Shown here piece after piece: positions 53,216 through 62,784 of a DNA stretch of 64,000 nucleotides. This stretch comes from Devosia sp. Root413D1 (GTDB taxonomy: Bacteria > Pseudomonadota > Alphaproteobacteria > Rhizobiales > Devosiaceae), in the NCBI RefSeq assembly GCF_001425235.1, contig NZ_LMEA01000009.1, forward strand, positions 510,759-574,758. Direction: 5' to 3'. The notes below the pieces were generated by a model that ran no database searches, was not told the origin of the DNA, and saw only the letters and a program-made list of their open reading frames with translations. A program made the position numbers and the translations under genes. Every line of letters begins with the position of its first letter. Position 1 is the first letter of the stretch.

Positions 53216-54067
53216 ATGGGAGTCTCGCGTATCATCCTGCTGGTCGTTGCGCTTCTGGCAGGCGGGCTCGCAGCCTTCCTGGCCATGCGCGGCACGGCGC
53301 CGCAGCAGGTGGTGGTCGAGGGGCCAACTCAGGTCATCGAGGAAAAGAAGGCCAAGGTGCTGGTGGCCAAGGCCCCCATTGGCGTCGGCCAGCGGATCAC
53401 GGCGGAAACCATCGAGTGGCAGGAATGGCCGGAGTTCGCCGTCCGTCCCGAATATATCAGCGAAGCCGTGCTGCCCGATGCGCCCACCAAGCTGCTCGAC
53501 GCCGTCGCTCGCTTCGAGTTCTTCCCGGGCGAGCCGATCATCGACAAGAAGCTGGTGCACTCCGACCAGGGCTATCTCTCGGCCGTGCTGACCAAGGGCA
53601 TGCGCGGCGTCTCCGTGCCGGTCAGCGCCGACGCGGCGGCCGGCGGCTTCGTGCTCCCCAATGACCGCGTCGACATTGTGCTCAGCCGCGGCGGCATCAG
53701 CCAGACCATCCTCTCCAACGTCAAGGTGCTGGCCATCGGCACCCGGCTTGGCGAAACCGGCACTACCGGCGAGAAGGCAAACCCCGAAAACCCCAAGGCC
53801 GACGTCTTCCAGGGCGGCACTATCGCAACCCTCGAGTTGACCCCGGCCCAGGGCGAGGCGATCATCAACGCCTCCAAGATCGGCGTCCTCTCGGTGGCGC
53901 TCCGCTCGATTGCCGACTTCAAGCCATCCCCTGGGGATGATCTGCAGGGCAGCCGCGCCGTCCGCATGATCCGCTTCGGCATCGGCAGCGACGTGATGCC
54001 CGGTTCCAGCCCGAATGTTGCCCAGGCGTCCTTCGACGACACCAGCTCAGAAGAGCAGGTGCAATGA
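53216..54067 (+). CDS. cpaB: Flp pilus assembly protein CpaB
   Basis: The 283-residue protein has a membrane anchor (SRIILLVVALLAGGLAAFLA), then an SAF domain (KAKVLVAKAPIGVGQRITAE) and a CpaB-type C-terminal domain (MRGVSVPVSADAAAGGFVLP). CpaB is a periplasmic accessory that stabilises the secretin. I start at ATG 53216 with GGAG 9 bases upstream. It overlaps cpaC by 4 bases. Confidence 0.95.
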   Translation: MGVSRIILLVVALLAGGLAAFLAMRGTAPQQVVVEGPTQVIEEKKAKVLVAKAPIGVGQRITAETIEWQEWPEFAVRPEYISEAVLPDAPTKLLDAVARFEFFPGEPIIDKKLVHSDQGYLSAVLTKGMRGVSVPVSADAAAGGFVLPNDRVDIVLSRGGISQTILSNVKVLAIGTRLGETGTTGEKANPENPKADVFQGGTIATLELTPAQGEAIINASKIGVLSVALRSIADFKPSPGDDLQGSRAVRMIRFGIGSDVMPGSSPNVAQASFDDTSSEEQVQ

Positions 54068-55575
54068 TGCGTGAGGATTACGTGATGTCTCCGGCTCTCA
54101 CCACCCGTTCTCCGCGCTCTCTCAGGGCCAGCACTCTGCGCCTGATGGCGGCCGCCGCGCTGATCGGCGCCGCGCTTGGGCTCGCCCCGCTGGGTCTTGG
54201 CGAGGCGTATGGCGCCGATTCCAATCACCTGCGCATCGGCGCCAGCGGCTTCGGCTCGACGCAGCCGGTCAGCATCGGCATCAACAAGTCGATGATCATC
54301 GACCTGCCGGTCGACGCGCAGGAGGTGATCGTGTCGCAGCCGGGCGTTGCCAACGCCATCCTGCGCAACAAGCGCCGCGCCGTTATCCAGGCCGTGAGTT
54401 CTGGCGACACCAACATCTTCTTCCTCGACGGCGCCGGCCGCACCATTGTCGTGGTCGATGTCAGCACCACCGGCGCCGCCAGCACCGGCGGTTCCAACGT
54501 CGCCGCGGTCCTGCGCGAAACCTACAGCAAGATCATGCCCAACTCGGACATCCAGGTTGAGGCGGTCACGCTGACCAACGCGGACGGTGCCGTCGTCAAC
54601 CGTGTCGTACTGTCGGGCAACGCCGGCAGTACCGACGATGCCGACAAGGCGCTGGCGATCGCCGGGCAGTTCGCCGGGGGCGCTGATAATGTCACCAGCG
54701 TGATCGCGGTAGCCGGCCCGCAACAGGTGATGCTGAAGGTCACGGTCGCCGAGGTGAACCGCAGTCTCGCCAAACAGTTCGGCATCGACCTGACCGGCAG
54801 CTACTCCAGTGGCGGGCTCACCACCAAACTTATCAGCTCGCAGCCGATCGGTGGCGCCTCCAACCTGTTCAGCAACAACGGCCTCGAGGTTGGCCTCGAT
54901 ATCGGCCCCCTCAGCATCGATGCGCAGATCCGCGCCATGGAGCAGCGCGGCGCCGCCCGCACCCTGGCAGAGCCGATCCTGACCGCCATGTCGGGGCAGA
55001 GCGCCGATTTCTTCGCCGGCGGCGAGTTCCCTGTGCCGACCAGCGTCACGGACGGCAAAGTGGCGGTCGAATACAAGGATTTTGGCGTCAAGCTTGCCTT
55101 TACCCCGACGATCAAGTCCAACGGCAATATCGCGCTTGCCGTCGATACCACCAGCAGTGAGCTGAGCACCGAGGGCAGCATCACCGTCGGTGGCTCGACT
55201 CTGCTCGGCATCAAGCGACGCACCGCCAAGACTTCGGTCGAGATCGGCACCGGCCAGACCCTCGCGATCGGCGGCCTGATCGAGGACAAGACCCGCACCC
55301 AGATCCATCGTCTGCCGGGGCTCGGCGATATCCCGATCCTGGGTGCGCTGTTCCGCTCGCGTGACTTTATCCGCTCGCAAAGCGAGCTGGTGATCCTGGT
55401 CACTCCCTATCTCGCCCAGCCGACCACTAAGAAACCCGAATTGCCAACCGATCGTATGCAGTTTGCTAACGACGCCGAGGCAATCTTCCTGGGCCACATC
55501 GAGACGATGTACGGCGTCGGGCCTGCGGGCACCCGCGGCAGCTATGACGGGTCCGTCGGCTTCCTGCTGGATTGA
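54064..55575 (+). CDS. cpaC: Tad secretin CpaC/RcpA
   Basis: The 503-residue protein has a signal peptide (LMAAAALIGAALGLAPLGLG), two N-domains (INKSMIIDLPVDAQEVIVSQ), and the secretin domain (VEIGTGQTLAIGGLIEDKT, LPGLGDIPILGALFRSRDF, LVILVTPYLAQP). It forms the outer-membrane pore for the pilus. The start overlaps the cpaB stop; ATG 54085 with GAGG upstream is an alternative. Confidence 0.96.
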   Translation: MMREDYVMSPALTTRSPRSLRASTLRLMAAAALIGAALGLAPLGLGEAYGADSNHLRIGASGFGSTQPVSIGINKSMIIDLPVDAQEVIVSQPGVANAILRNKRRAVIQAVSSGDTNIFFLDGAGRTIVVVDVSTTGAASTGGSNVAAVLRETYSKIMPNSDIQVEAVTLTNADGAVVNRVVLSGNAGSTDDADKALAIAGQFAGGADNVTSVIAVAGPQQVMLKVTVAEVNRSLAKQFGIDLTGSYSSGGLTTKLISSQPIGGASNLFSNNGLEVGLDIGPLSIDAQIRAMEQRGAARTLAEPILTAMSGQSADFFAGGEFPVPTSVTDGKVAVEYKDFGVKLAFTPTIKSNGNIALAVDTTSSELSTEGSITVGGSTLLGIKRRTAKTSVEIGTGQTLAIGGLIEDKTRTQIHRLPGLGDIPILGALFRSRDFIRSQSELVILVTPYLAQPTTKKPELPTDRMQFANDAEAIFLGHIETMYGVGPAGTRGSYDGSVGFLLD

Positions 55576-55590
55576 TGGAGTGTAGCAGTC

Positions 55591-56865
55591 ATGAGTTTCC
55601 TCTCCCGCGACAACGCCAGGCAGGCTGACGAACCCGCGATCGAGATCGCTGCCGGAACGCGGTTGATCCCGCGCATCACCATCCAGGCCTTCTGCGAACA
55701 CTCCCAGACGGCGCAACTGGTCGAATCTGCGGTGCACGACCGGCGCATGTCGAAGGTGGCGCTGACCACCCACAATGGCGGTCTCGATGGCGCCATCGAG
55801 ACCTATCGCTCGAACCCGACGCCGAACCTCATCATCGTCGAGACCTCGCTGCAGCCGGAGGAAATCCCCGGTGCGCTGGAGCGCCTCGCCGAGGTTTGCG
55901 ATGCCTCGACCCGGTTGATCGTGCTTGGGCACATCAACGACGTGCTGCTCTATCGCGAGCTCATCCGCTCGGGCGTTTCCGAGTACATCGTCCTGCCGGC
56001 GTCGGCCCAGTCGATCGTCTCCGCCATCAGCGAGCTGTTCGCCGCCGAGGGCGCGGCGCCCATTGGCCGCACCATCGGCTTCATCTCCGCCAAGGGCGGT
56101 GCCGGCGGCTCCACCGTTGCGCACAATGTCGCCTGGGCTGTCAGCCAGACGCTGCGCCAGGACACCCTGATCCTCGATCTCGACTTCGCCTTCGGCACCG
56201 CCGGGCTGAATTTCAACCAGGATCCGCCGCATGGTATCGCCGACGCCATCGGCTCCAACGCCAAGCTCGACCAGACCATGCTGGACCGGCTGGCCAGCAA
56301 GGCCGCCAATCACGTCAACCTGCTCACCGCGCCCGTGGTGCTCGACCGCACCTTCGACTTCGAGGAGCGCGAGTTTGAGCAGATCGTCGAGCTGAGCCAG
56401 AAGTCCACGCCGATCGTTATCCTCGATATCCCGCACATCTGGAGCGCCTGGGTCCGCCACACCATCGCGACCGTCGATGAGGTGATCATCGTCGCCGAGC
56501 CCGATCTGGCGAATCTGAGGAACGCCAAGAACCTGTCGGACACCATCAAGGCCTTGCGTCCCGCCGAGAGCGAGCCGCTGCTCGTCATCAACAAGGTCGG
56601 CATGCCACGGCGTCCCGAGATCGCGGCCAATGAGTTCGCCGCCTCGGTCGAGTGCCAGCTGCTCGGCCAGATCGGCTTCGACGCCGCCACATTCGGTACG
56701 GCCGCCAATAACGGCCAGATGGTCGCCGAGGTCGCCGCCAACAATCGCGCCAACGAAGTGTTCCGCCTGATCGGCCTGCACGTCACCGGCCGCAACGCCC
56801 CCGAGAAAAGTGCCTCCAAGAAGCCGGGGCTCAAACTCCCGTCTTTCATCAAGAAGCGCGCCTGA
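55591..56865 (+). CDS. cpaE: CpaE/TadZ-type ParA-like localisation ATPase
   Basis: The 424-residue protein has an N-terminal receiver-like domain (residues 20-145) and a ParA/MinD-like ATPase with the deviant Walker A SAKGGAGGSTVAHN and DLDFAFGTAGLN. CpaE/TadZ places the Tad machine at a cell pole. The C-terminus is a basic tail (KKPGLKLPSFIKKRA). It is followed 14 bases later by cpaF. Confidence 0.95.
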   Translation: MSFLSRDNARQADEPAIEIAAGTRLIPRITIQAFCEHSQTAQLVESAVHDRRMSKVALTTHNGGLDGAIETYRSNPTPNLIIVETSLQPEEIPGALERLAEVCDASTRLIVLGHINDVLLYRELIRSGVSEYIVLPASAQSIVSAISELFAAEGAAPIGRTIGFISAKGGAGGSTVAHNVAWAVSQTLRQDTLILDLDFAFGTAGLNFNQDPPHGIADAIGSNAKLDQTMLDRLASKAANHVNLLTAPVVLDRTFDFEEREFEQIVELSQKSTPIVILDIPHIWSAWVRHTIATVDEVIIVAEPDLANLRNAKNLSDTIKALRPAESEPLLVINKVGMPRRPEIAANEFAASVECQLLGQIGFDAATFGTAANNGQMVAEVAANNRANEVFRLIGLHVTGRNAPEKSASKKPGLKLPSFIKKRA

Positions 56866-56879
56866 AAGGCCAGTCCTAG

Positions 56880-58361
56880 ATGTTCGGCAAGCGTACCAGT
56901 TTCGGAGGCAACACTCCCGGCGCCGCGCAGGCCGCGCGCCCGGCGGCCGCTCCGCTTGTCCCCGCCGCGCCCCGTCAGGACGTAGCGCGCGCTGCTGACA
57001 ACAAACGCAGTGGCGACGATGGCGGCGTGCTCGACGTGCGCAGTCCCGAGGCGGTGGCGCGCGACAAGGAGTACTTCCAGACCAAGTCGGCGATCTTCAA
57101 CGCGCTGATCGACTCGATCGATCTCAGCCAGCTCGCGACCATGGACCAGGAAGCGGCGCGCGAGGAAATCCGCGATATCGTCGCCGAGATCATTGCCCTC
57201 AAGTCGATCATCATGTCGATCTCCGAGCAGGAAGACCTGCTCGAGGACATCTGCAATGACGTGCTCGGCTACGGCCCGCTCGAGCCGCTGCTGGCCCGCG
57301 ACGACATCGCCGACATCATGGTGAACGGCAGCCAGAAATGCTACATTGAGGTCGGCGGCAAGGTGAAGCTCACCAATGTGCGTTTCCGCGACGACGCGCA
57401 CCTGATGAACGTCTGTCAACGCATCGTCAGCCAGGTCGGCCGCCGCGTCGATGAGAGCTCTCCGATCTGCGACGCCCGCCTGCCTGACGGCTCGCGCGTC
57501 AACGTCATCGCCCCGCCGCTCGCCATCGATGGCGCCGCGCTCACCATTCGTAAGTTCAAGAAGGACAAGCTGACCCTGCAGCAGCTCGTCAAATATGGCT
57601 CGATCTCGCCTGAAGGCGCCGAGGTGCTGCGCATCCTTGGTCGGGTCCGCGCCAACATCCTGATCTCCGGCGGTACCGGCTCTGGCAAGACTACCCTGCT
57701 CAACTGCCTTACCGGCTTCATCGAGAAAGACGAGCGGGTCATCACCTGCGAGGACTCGGCCGAGCTGCAGCTGCAGCAGCCGCACGTGGTGCGCCTCGAG
57801 ACCCGCCCGCCCAATCTCGAGGGCGAGGGCGAGATCACCATGCGCGACCTGGTCAAGAACTGCCTGCGTATGCGTCCCGAGCGCATCATCGTGGGCGAAG
57901 TGCGCGGGCCCGAGGCGTTCGATCTGCTGCAGGCGATGAACACCGGCCACGACGGCTCGATGGGAACGCTCCACTCCAACAGCCCGCGCGAAGCGCTGTC
58001 GCGTCTGGAATCAATGATCACCATGGGCGGCTATTCGCTGCCCAGCCGTACCATCCGCGAAATGATCGTCTCATCGATCGATGTGGTGGTGCAGGCCGCC
58101 CGCCTGCGCGACGGCTCGCGCCGCATCACCCACATCTCCGAGGTGCTGGGCATGGAAGGCGATGTCATCGTCACCCAGGACGTGTTCCTCTACGACATCC
58201 TCGGCGAAGACTCGAACGGCAACCTGCTCGGCCGCCACCGCTCGACCGGTATCACCAAGCCGAACTTCACCGAGCGCGCCCGCTACTTCAACGAAGAAGC
58301 CAATCTCGTCGAGGCGCTGGAGAGGTCCAACGTCGAACAGCACGAGATCCTCGGTGCATAG
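56880..58361 (+). CDS. cpaF: Tad secretion ATPase CpaF/TadA
   Basis: The 493-residue protein is a type II/IV secretion ATPase. Walker A is ISGGTGSGKTTLLN, the Asp and His boxes are in VITCEDSAELQLQQPHVVRL, Walker B is RMRPERIIVGEVRGPEAFDL, and GTLHSNSPREALSRLE follows. It drives assembly and retraction of the pilus as a hexamer. An alanine- and proline-rich linker spans residues 15-40. Confidence 0.97.
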   Translation: MFGKRTSFGGNTPGAAQAARPAAAPLVPAAPRQDVARAADNKRSGDDGGVLDVRSPEAVARDKEYFQTKSAIFNALIDSIDLSQLATMDQEAAREEIRDIVAEIIALKSIIMSISEQEDLLEDICNDVLGYGPLEPLLARDDIADIMVNGSQKCYIEVGGKVKLTNVRFRDDAHLMNVCQRIVSQVGRRVDESSPICDARLPDGSRVNVIAPPLAIDGAALTIRKFKKDKLTLQQLVKYGSISPEGAEVLRILGRVRANILISGGTGSGKTTLLNCLTGFIEKDERVITCEDSAELQLQQPHVVRLETRPPNLEGEGEITMRDLVKNCLRMRPERIIVGEVRGPEAFDLLQAMNTGHDGSMGTLHSNSPREALSRLESMITMGGYSLPSRTIREMIVSSIDVVVQAARLRDGSRRITHISEVLGMEGDVIVTQDVFLYDILGEDSNGNLLGRHRSTGITKPNFTERARYFNEEANLVEALERSNVEQHEILGA

Positions 58362-58370
58362 GCCCCAACG

Positions 58371-59348
58371 ATGACCCCGCTGATCTTCGCCCTGCTCGCT
58401 GCCGTCGCCGTGGGAGCCGCCGGATTCGCGCTGGTGCCGGCCATGCTGGGCGGTGATCGCGCCAACAAGCGCATGAAGGCGCTGCAGGGCGACATCCAGG
58501 CTAACCGCCGCAACGCTGATGCGACGCGCAACCGCGATACCCGCCGCAAGGAAATCCAGCAGACGCTGCGCGCCCAGACCGTGGCGCTGGAGCGCAAGAA
58601 GAAGCACGTCCCGCTGCAGGACCAGCTTTATCAGGCCGGCATGAAGCTGAAGAAGGGCGCCTTCATCCGCAACTCGGTGATCTTCGGCGTCATCGTCTTT
58701 GTGCTCTGCTTCGTGCTGCAGCTCGAACTGATCTACTGCCTGATCTTTTCGGTGGCCGGCGGCTACCTGCTGCCGCGCATGTATGTCGGCCGTCGTCGCA
58801 AGAAGTATCAGAACGCCTTCCTCGACGAGTTGCCCAATGCCGTCGAAGCCATCGTGCGCGGCGTGAAATCCGGTCTGCCGCTGAACGACTCGATGCGGTT
58901 GGTCGCCAAGGAAGCCAAGGAGCCGATCAAGTCGGACTTCCAGCGCATTCTCGACCAGCAGGCGGTGGGCAAGACCATCCAGGAAGCGGTAGTCACCCTC
59001 TACGATCGCGTGCCGCTGCCGGAAGTCAACTTCTTCGTCGTCGTCATTACCGTGCAGGCACAAGCCGGCGGCAACCTCTCCGAAGCCTTGGGCAACCTGG
59101 CGCGCGTGCTGCGCAACCGCAAGAAGATGAAGGCCAAGGTCAAGGCGATGTCCGCCGAAGCCAAGGCCTCGGCCGGCATCATCGGCTCGCTGCCGATCCT
59201 CGTCGCCTTTCTCGTGTCGCTGACTACCCCCACCTACCTGCTGCCGCTGATCGAGACGCCGATCGGCAATCTCATGCTCGGCATCGCTGCCATCATGATG
59301 TTCCTCGGCGGGTTCATCATGAACCGCATGATCCAGTTCGATATCTAG
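58371..59348 (+). CDS. tadB: Tad platform protein TadB
   Basis: The 325-residue protein is a T2SSF-type inner-membrane platform protein with three to four helices: FALLAAVAVGAAGFALVPAM near the N-terminus, VIFGVIVFVLCFVLQLELIY in the middle and LMLGIAAIMMFLGGFIM at the end. The cytoplasmic core carries ELPNAVEAIVRGVKSGLPLN and AQAGGNLSEALGNLARVL. It follows cpaF by 9 bases. Confidence 0.95.
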   Translation: MTPLIFALLAAVAVGAAGFALVPAMLGGDRANKRMKALQGDIQANRRNADATRNRDTRRKEIQQTLRAQTVALERKKKHVPLQDQLYQAGMKLKKGAFIRNSVIFGVIVFVLCFVLQLELIYCLIFSVAGGYLLPRMYVGRRRKKYQNAFLDELPNAVEAIVRGVKSGLPLNDSMRLVAKEAKEPIKSDFQRILDQQAVGKTIQEAVVTLYDRVPLPEVNFFVVVITVQAQAGGNLSEALGNLARVLRNRKKMKAKVKAMSAEAKASAGIIGSLPILVAFLVSLTTPTYLLPLIETPIGNLMLGIAAIMMFLGGFIMNRMIQFDI

Positions 59349-59357
59349 GGGCCGGCG

Positions 59358-60371
59358 ATGGAAAATCTCGTCGCGACGCTGACCAACACGCAGTTCCTGG
59401 TCGCAGTGCTGGCCGCAGTGGCGGCCGCTGCCGTGGTGTTCTCCATCGGCGCCACCTTCTTTTCAGGCGGCTCGCAGATGCGCCAGCGCATCCGCCGCGT
59501 CGCACTCGAGCGCGAAAAGATGCGGGCCGAGGAGATGGCACGCCTCCGCGGCGGTAGCGGAAGCACCGACCAGCAGACCCGAACCATCCGCCAAGCCGCC
59601 GGCCGCGATTACATGAAGAACGTCGTCGAGCGCTTCTCGCTCGAAAAGGCGTTCATGGACGACAGCACCGCCGAGAAGCTGTCCCGGGCCGGCTATCGCG
59701 GGCAGGCGGCGATGACCACCTACCTGTTCCTGCGTTTCGTTACGCCGGTGGCGCTTTTTGTCATCGCCTTCGCCTACCTCAGCCTGGTGGTTTTCGCTGA
59801 CAAGCCGCTCTGGCTGAATGCTGTCTACGCACTGGGCATCGGGCTGATCGGCGCCTACCTGCCGTCCGTCCTGCTCAAGAACCAGACCGTCAAGCGCCAG
59901 AAGTCGATCAAGCGCTCGTGGCCCGATGCGCTCGACCTGGTGCTGCTCTGCGTCGAAGCCGGCATGTCGGTGGAGCATGCGCTGAAGCGGGTCGCCAAGG
60001 AGATTGGCGCGCAGAGTATCGAGCTCTCCGAGGAGATGACGCTGACCACCGCCGAGCTCTCCTTCCTCGAGGATCGTACGCGCGCCTTCGAAAACCTCGG
60101 CCGCCGTACCGGCCTCGACAACGTCAAGTCGGTGATGCAGGCACTGATCCAGGCCGAGCGCCACGGTACCTCCGTCGGCTCGGCCCTCCGCGTCATGGCC
60201 GAGGAAGGGCGCGAAGCCCGTATGATGGAGGCCGAAAAGAAGGCCGCCTCCTTGCCGCCCATGCTCACCGTGCCGCTGATCGTGTTCTTCCTGCCGGTGC
60301 TGTTCATCATCATCCTGTCTCCCGCGATGATCCGTGTGTTCGCGAACAGCTTCATCAACGGCGGCGGCTGA
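59358..60371 (+). CDS. tadC: Tad platform protein TadC
   Basis: The 337-residue protein is the second T2SSF-type platform protein. WPDALDLVLLCVEAGMSVEH and LIQAERHGTSVGSALRVMAE are the conserved core, with membrane helices near residues 10-32, 115-160 and 308-330. TadB and TadC form the membrane base on which CpaF works. An intrinsic terminator follows the gene. Confidence 0.95.
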   Translation: MENLVATLTNTQFLVAVLAAVAAAAVVFSIGATFFSGGSQMRQRIRRVALEREKMRAEEMARLRGGSGSTDQQTRTIRQAAGRDYMKNVVERFSLEKAFMDDSTAEKLSRAGYRGQAAMTTYLFLRFVTPVALFVIAFAYLSLVVFADKPLWLNAVYALGIGLIGAYLPSVLLKNQTVKRQKSIKRSWPDALDLVLLCVEAGMSVEHALKRVAKEIGAQSIELSEEMTLTTAELSFLEDRTRAFENLGRRTGLDNVKSVMQALIQAERHGTSVGSALRVMAEEGREARMMEAEKKAASLPPMLTVPLIVFFLPVLFIIILSPAMIRVFANSFINGGG

Positions 60372-60397
60372 GCCGACGCCCGGATGCCGGAAACGAC

Positions 60398-60427
60398 AAG
60401 GGCGCCCGTTGCGGCGCCCTTTGCTTT
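60398..60427 (+). terminator. Intrinsic terminator after tadC
   Basis: AAGGGCGCC and GGCGCCCTT form a 9-base stem with a 6-base loop followed by TGCTTT, 26 bases after the tadC stop. It ends the cpa/tad operon and lies before the convergent tadD gene. Confidence 0.8.
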
Positions 60428-60447
60428 GGTCGGAATGGGTGAGGGGC

Positions 60448-61233
60448 TCACCCGGAGTTCTTCACCGCATCCCAGCGGTTCTGCTGCGTCAGCAGCGCCC
60501 GGATATAGCTCATGTTGGCCTCCACCTGGTCGGCCGGCAGCTCCGCCGCAAACAGCGCGCGGCTCTCGTCGAACCGCCCCTGCAGCCCAACCACCAATGC
60601 GAGGTTCTGCCGGATCTGGCTGTTGGCGCCGCGCAGCTTCACCGCGATACGGAGTTCCGCTTCGGCTTTGTCGAGTTCGTTGGTCATCGAGTAGGAGAGG
60701 CCGAGATTGGCGTGCAGCGACGCCTGGTCGGGTGCAATCTTCAGCGCCTGGCCATAAGCCGCGCGGGCCTCCTTGTTGCGACCGCTCTGGTCAAGGATCG
60801 CGCCCTTCACCATCAGCGCGTTCCAGTCGGGCGAGGTCGGATTGATCGCCCGTTCGACGACGTTGAGCGCCTGCTCGAAGCGTCCTGTCGCGACCAGCGC
60901 CTTGGCGTAGCCGGTGAGGATTTCGGGGTCGTCGCGGAACTTGGCGACGCCGTTTTCGAGCACCGCCACCGCCTGTTCGTTCTGGCCGTTCGCCCTGAGA
61001 GCGGCGGCGTAGTAGATGATCGCCGAGCGGTCGCCTGGCGACTTCTTATAGTGCGCGGCGAGTTGCGCCAGTGCCTGCTGCTTTCTGTCCATCGGCTGGC
61101 CCGCCTGGTCGCCGCCGATGCTGCCGGTGGTCATCGGGTTCGAAGCGCAGGCGGAAAGCGCCAGGGCGGCCACGCTCACCAACATGAGGGTGCGCAACGG
61201 CTTAAGCTTGTTCTGGATCAGGCGGAGTGACAC
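60448..61233 (-). CDS. tadD: TPR lipoprotein TadD
   Basis: The 261-residue protein has a signal with lipobox LSAC (Cys29), then about five TPR units (SAIIYYAAALRANGQNEQAV, PEILTGYAKALVATGRFEQA, ASLHANLGLSYSMTNELDKA). TadD is an outer-membrane-associated factor needed for secretin assembly. I start at GTG 61233, preceded by GAGGAAGAG; the open frame continues far upstream through the antisense of the aminopeptidase gene and is not real. It is convergent with tadC. Confidence 0.93.
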   Translation of the reverse strand: MSLRLIQNKLKPLRTLMLVSVAALALSACASNPMTTGSIGGDQAGQPMDRKQQALAQLAAHYKKSPGDRSAIIYYAAALRANGQNEQAVAVLENGVAKFRDDPEILTGYAKALVATGRFEQALNVVERAINPTSPDWNALMVKGAILDQSGRNKEARAAYGQALKIAPDQASLHANLGLSYSMTNELDKAEAELRIAVKLRGANSQIRQNLALVVGLQGRFDESRALFAAELPADQVEANMSYIRALLTQQNRWDAVKNSG

Positions 61234-61395
61234 GAAACTCTTCCTCTGGGCAATGCAACTGGCAATTCCCGAGCCCACCAAGCAGCAATAATTGATTAAC
61301 CCTAATAGGGGGTTAAGGTTCGGCTTCCGAACCGTTGCCACCGCTGCGACCGCGGCGTAAGCAATGCTTCTCGCCCTCGCAACGGATACTCCGAA

Positions 61396-62739
61396 ATGGC
61401 CAAGTCGAAGTCGCTGCCGCTCATCGCCGTGGAGCAGGAGGCGTTGCCCGCCACCCTGACGGCGGCCGACCTGCAATGGGCCAAGGCCAATGGTTTCACC
61501 GGCCAGCGCGGACGTCTGCTGGCGCTGCCGGGGGAGGGTGGTGGGCTCGGTGGTCACCTGTTCGGTCTCGGCAGACCCGGCGATCGCCCGGCCCTGATTC
61601 TTGGGCAGGCCGCGGCAGCGCTGGAGCCAGGCAAGTACAGGCTCGGCGGCAGCTTCGGTGACCCCACGCTTGCCGCACTTGCCTTCCGCCTCGGTGCCTA
61701 TCGGTTCGACCGCTATCGCAAACCGCGCGATCCGGCGGTGCTGGAGCCGGTCGAGGGTGCGGATGCAGCAGAGGTCGATCGCCTGGCCGACGCCGCCTAC
61801 CTGGCGCGCGACCTGATCAACACGCCGGCCAATGACCTTGGCCCGGACGCGTTCGAGAAGGAGATCCGGGCCTTCTGCAAACGTCACAAGCTGGACCTCA
61901 AGGTGATCGCCGGCGATGAGCTGCTGAAGCAGAATTTCCCGATGATCCACGCCGTCGGCCGCGCCGCCGCCGAGGCTCCCCGGCTGGTCGAGTTCAGCTG
62001 GGGCAAGGCGAAGGATCCAAAGGTCACGCTGGTCGGCAAGGGCGTCACCTTCGACACCGGCGGCCTCGACATCAAGCCGTCGGCCGGCATGCTGCTGATG
62101 AAGAAGGATATGGGTGGCGCTGCCAACGTGCTCGGCCTCGCCCACGCCATCATCGATGCCGGGCTGCGTGTGCGGCTGCGTGTGCTGATCCCGATCGTCG
62201 AGAATGCCATTTCCGGCCCGGCCTTTCGCCCCGGCGATATCCTGCGCGCCCGCAACGGCTCGACCGTCGAGATCGGCAACACCGATGCCGAGGGCCGGCT
62301 GATCCTCGGCGATGCGCTGGCGCTCGCCGACGAAGAAAGCCCGGACCTCATCGTCGACATGGCGACGCTCACCGGCGCCGCCCGTTCGGCGCTCGGCCCC
62401 GACCTGCCGCCGCTTTATTCGACCGATGACGCACTGGCCCGTGAGCTGATGGCCACCGGCGCCGCGTCCGACGATCCGCTCTGGCAGATGCCGCTCTGGG
62501 CGCCCTACGATGCGATGATCTCCTCCAAGATCGCCGACGTGAACAATGCCGGCGCCAGCCCCTTCGCCGGTTCGATCACCGCGGCCCTGTTCCTCAAGCG
62601 CTTCGTCAAACAGGCCAAGGCCTGGGTGCACCTCGATATCTACGGCTGGGCCCCCGAGGCCAGGCCCGGCCGGCCTTTCGGTGGCACCGACCAGGGTATC
62701 CGTGCTGTCTATGGCTACCTCAAGCAACGATATAATTGA
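61396..62739 (+). CDS. M17 leucyl aminopeptidase family protein
   Basis: The 447-residue protein has an N-terminal domain of about 130 residues and the M17 catalytic domain: GKGVTFDTGGLDIKPSAGML, KKDMGGAANVLG and the signature NTDAEGRLILGDALALADEE that binds two metal ions. It releases N-terminal residues from peptides in the cytoplasm. It stands alone, divergent from tadD across a 162-base gap with a run AATAATTGATTAACCCTAAT that could hold promoters. Confidence 0.95.
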   Translation: MAKSKSLPLIAVEQEALPATLTAADLQWAKANGFTGQRGRLLALPGEGGGLGGHLFGLGRPGDRPALILGQAAAALEPGKYRLGGSFGDPTLAALAFRLGAYRFDRYRKPRDPAVLEPVEGADAAEVDRLADAAYLARDLINTPANDLGPDAFEKEIRAFCKRHKLDLKVIAGDELLKQNFPMIHAVGRAAAEAPRLVEFSWGKAKDPKVTLVGKGVTFDTGGLDIKPSAGMLLMKKDMGGAANVLGLAHAIIDAGLRVRLRVLIPIVENAISGPAFRPGDILRARNGSTVEIGNTDAEGRLILGDALALADEESPDLIVDMATLTGAARSALGPDLPPLYSTDDALARELMATGAASDDPLWQMPLWAPYDAMISSKIADVNNAGASPFAGSITAALFLKRFVKQAKAWVHLDIYGWAPEARPGRPFGGTDQGIRAVYGYLKQRYN

Positions 62740-62754
62740 CAAAATCAACGATAT
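62725..62754. repeat. 21-bp-spaced direct repeat CAACGATAT
   Basis: CAACGATAT occurs at 62725-62733 and 62746-62754, two helical turns apart, with a perfect -35-like TTGACA (62736-62741) between them. It overlaps the aminopeptidase stop codon and lies upstream of the MarR-GNAT gene. Confidence 0.5.
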
Positions 62755-62763
62755 CGGCGCCAC

Positions 62764-62784
62764 TGTCATCCATCATGGATGACA
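62764..62784. promoter_or_regulatory. 21-bp palindrome over the MarR-GNAT start codon
   Basis: Perfect 10-base arms (TGTCATCCAT and ATGGATGACA) flank one central base, and the right arm begins with the ATG at 62775. A MarR dimer bound here would block initiation, so autoregulation is likely. Confidence 0.75.

Noticed and set aside
53572..56781. Minus-strand open frame of 1069 codons across the cpa genes
   Set aside because: It lies antisense to cpaB, cpaC and cpaE, which are clear. The protein is low-complexity and family-free, as expected from the mirror frame of GC-rich codons.
60448..62769. Reading the tadD frame as one 773-residue protein
   Set aside because: Everything upstream of the GTG at 61233 is antisense to the aminopeptidase gene. 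A ribosome binding site and lipoprotein signal begin at 61233.
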